The translations under genes were made by a program, and so were the position numbers. The notes under the pieces are model-generated. The model worked only from the letters and a program-made list of their open reading frames with translations, was not told the DNA's origin and searched no databases. From an uncultured Mollicutes bacterium (lineage in GTDB: Bacteria > Bacillota_I > Bacilli_A > RFN20 > CAG-826), in the NCBI GenBank assembly GCA_900540385.1, contig UQFY01000015.1, positions 1-42,092 on the forward strand: a DNA stretch of 42,092 nt. The letters are read 5' to 3'. Below, piece by piece: positions 42,067 to 42,092 of this stretch; positions within the stretch are counted from its first letter, which is position 1, and each line of letters begins with the position of its first letter.

Positions 42067-42092
42067 AAACTCGGAATTGCAATCCGAGTTTT
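42067..42092 (+). terminator. Hairpin at right edge
   Basis: AAACTCGGA (42067-42075) pairs with TCCGAGTTT (42083-42091), ending in TTTT at the window edge. A smaller stem GCGAAA/TTTCGC precedes it at about 42048-42063. The strand of the transcript it ends is uncertain. The 42006-42066 stretch has no gene. Confidence 0.5.

Overview
The window is a compact, low-GC (roughly 40% by eye) bacterial chromosome segment whose housekeeping genes and gene neighbourhoods fit the Bacillota, most likely class Bacilli and perhaps a gut-type lineage near Erysipelotrichales/RF39. Support comes from the secA-prfB and comFA-comFC pairs, the tsaE-tsaB-rimI-tsaD cluster, a pcrA-ligA pair, a YitT-family protein and a DUF402 protein. 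TGA is used as a stop and release factor 2 is present, so the genetic code is standard. No phage, transposase or CRISPR array was seen. The species assignment is inference.

Layout. 1-4114 is the accessory part: an AlbA_2/HATPase regulator with a 12-bp repeat linker, a tRNA-Ala(CGC), two doubtful small genes, and a Y-family DNA polymerase broken by a one-base shift beside an intact yolD gene. 4176-6137 holds two membrane proteins and folD. 6270-10083 is an operon of an old-yellow-enzyme type Fe-S flavoprotein plus both subunits of an aconitase X (AcnX) dehydratase, behind a promoter rich in inverted repeats. 10172-25069 is an almost unbroken minus-strand block: pcrA, ligA, comFA, comFC, secA, prfB, yitT, uvrB, a HAD phosphatase, a GT8 glycosyltransferase and secG. 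25201-27301 is a plus-strand operon of three membrane proteins. 27352-34114 is again minus strand: the t6A operon with asnS, then DUF402, an acidic membrane protein and ung. 34387-39158 carries enolase, a probable structured RNA and lacZ. The end is a MacB-like ABC transporter.

How the genes work together. DNA repair and replication (pcrA, ligA, uvrB, ung, the broken polymerase), protein export (secA, secG), translation (prfB with its +1 frameshift, asnS, t6A synthesis, tRNA-Ala), competence (comFA/comFC), one-carbon metabolism (folD) and sugar catabolism (lacZ, eno) account for most of the window. Many neighbouring genes overlap by 1, 4, 8 or about 30 bases, which implies translational coupling.

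The items most worth a second look are the AcnX/flavoprotein operon of unknown substrate, the roughly 150-nt RNA with its own promoter and terminator directly before lacZ, the frameshifted polymerase, the palindromes set into several promoters, and a group of genes that look leaderless.
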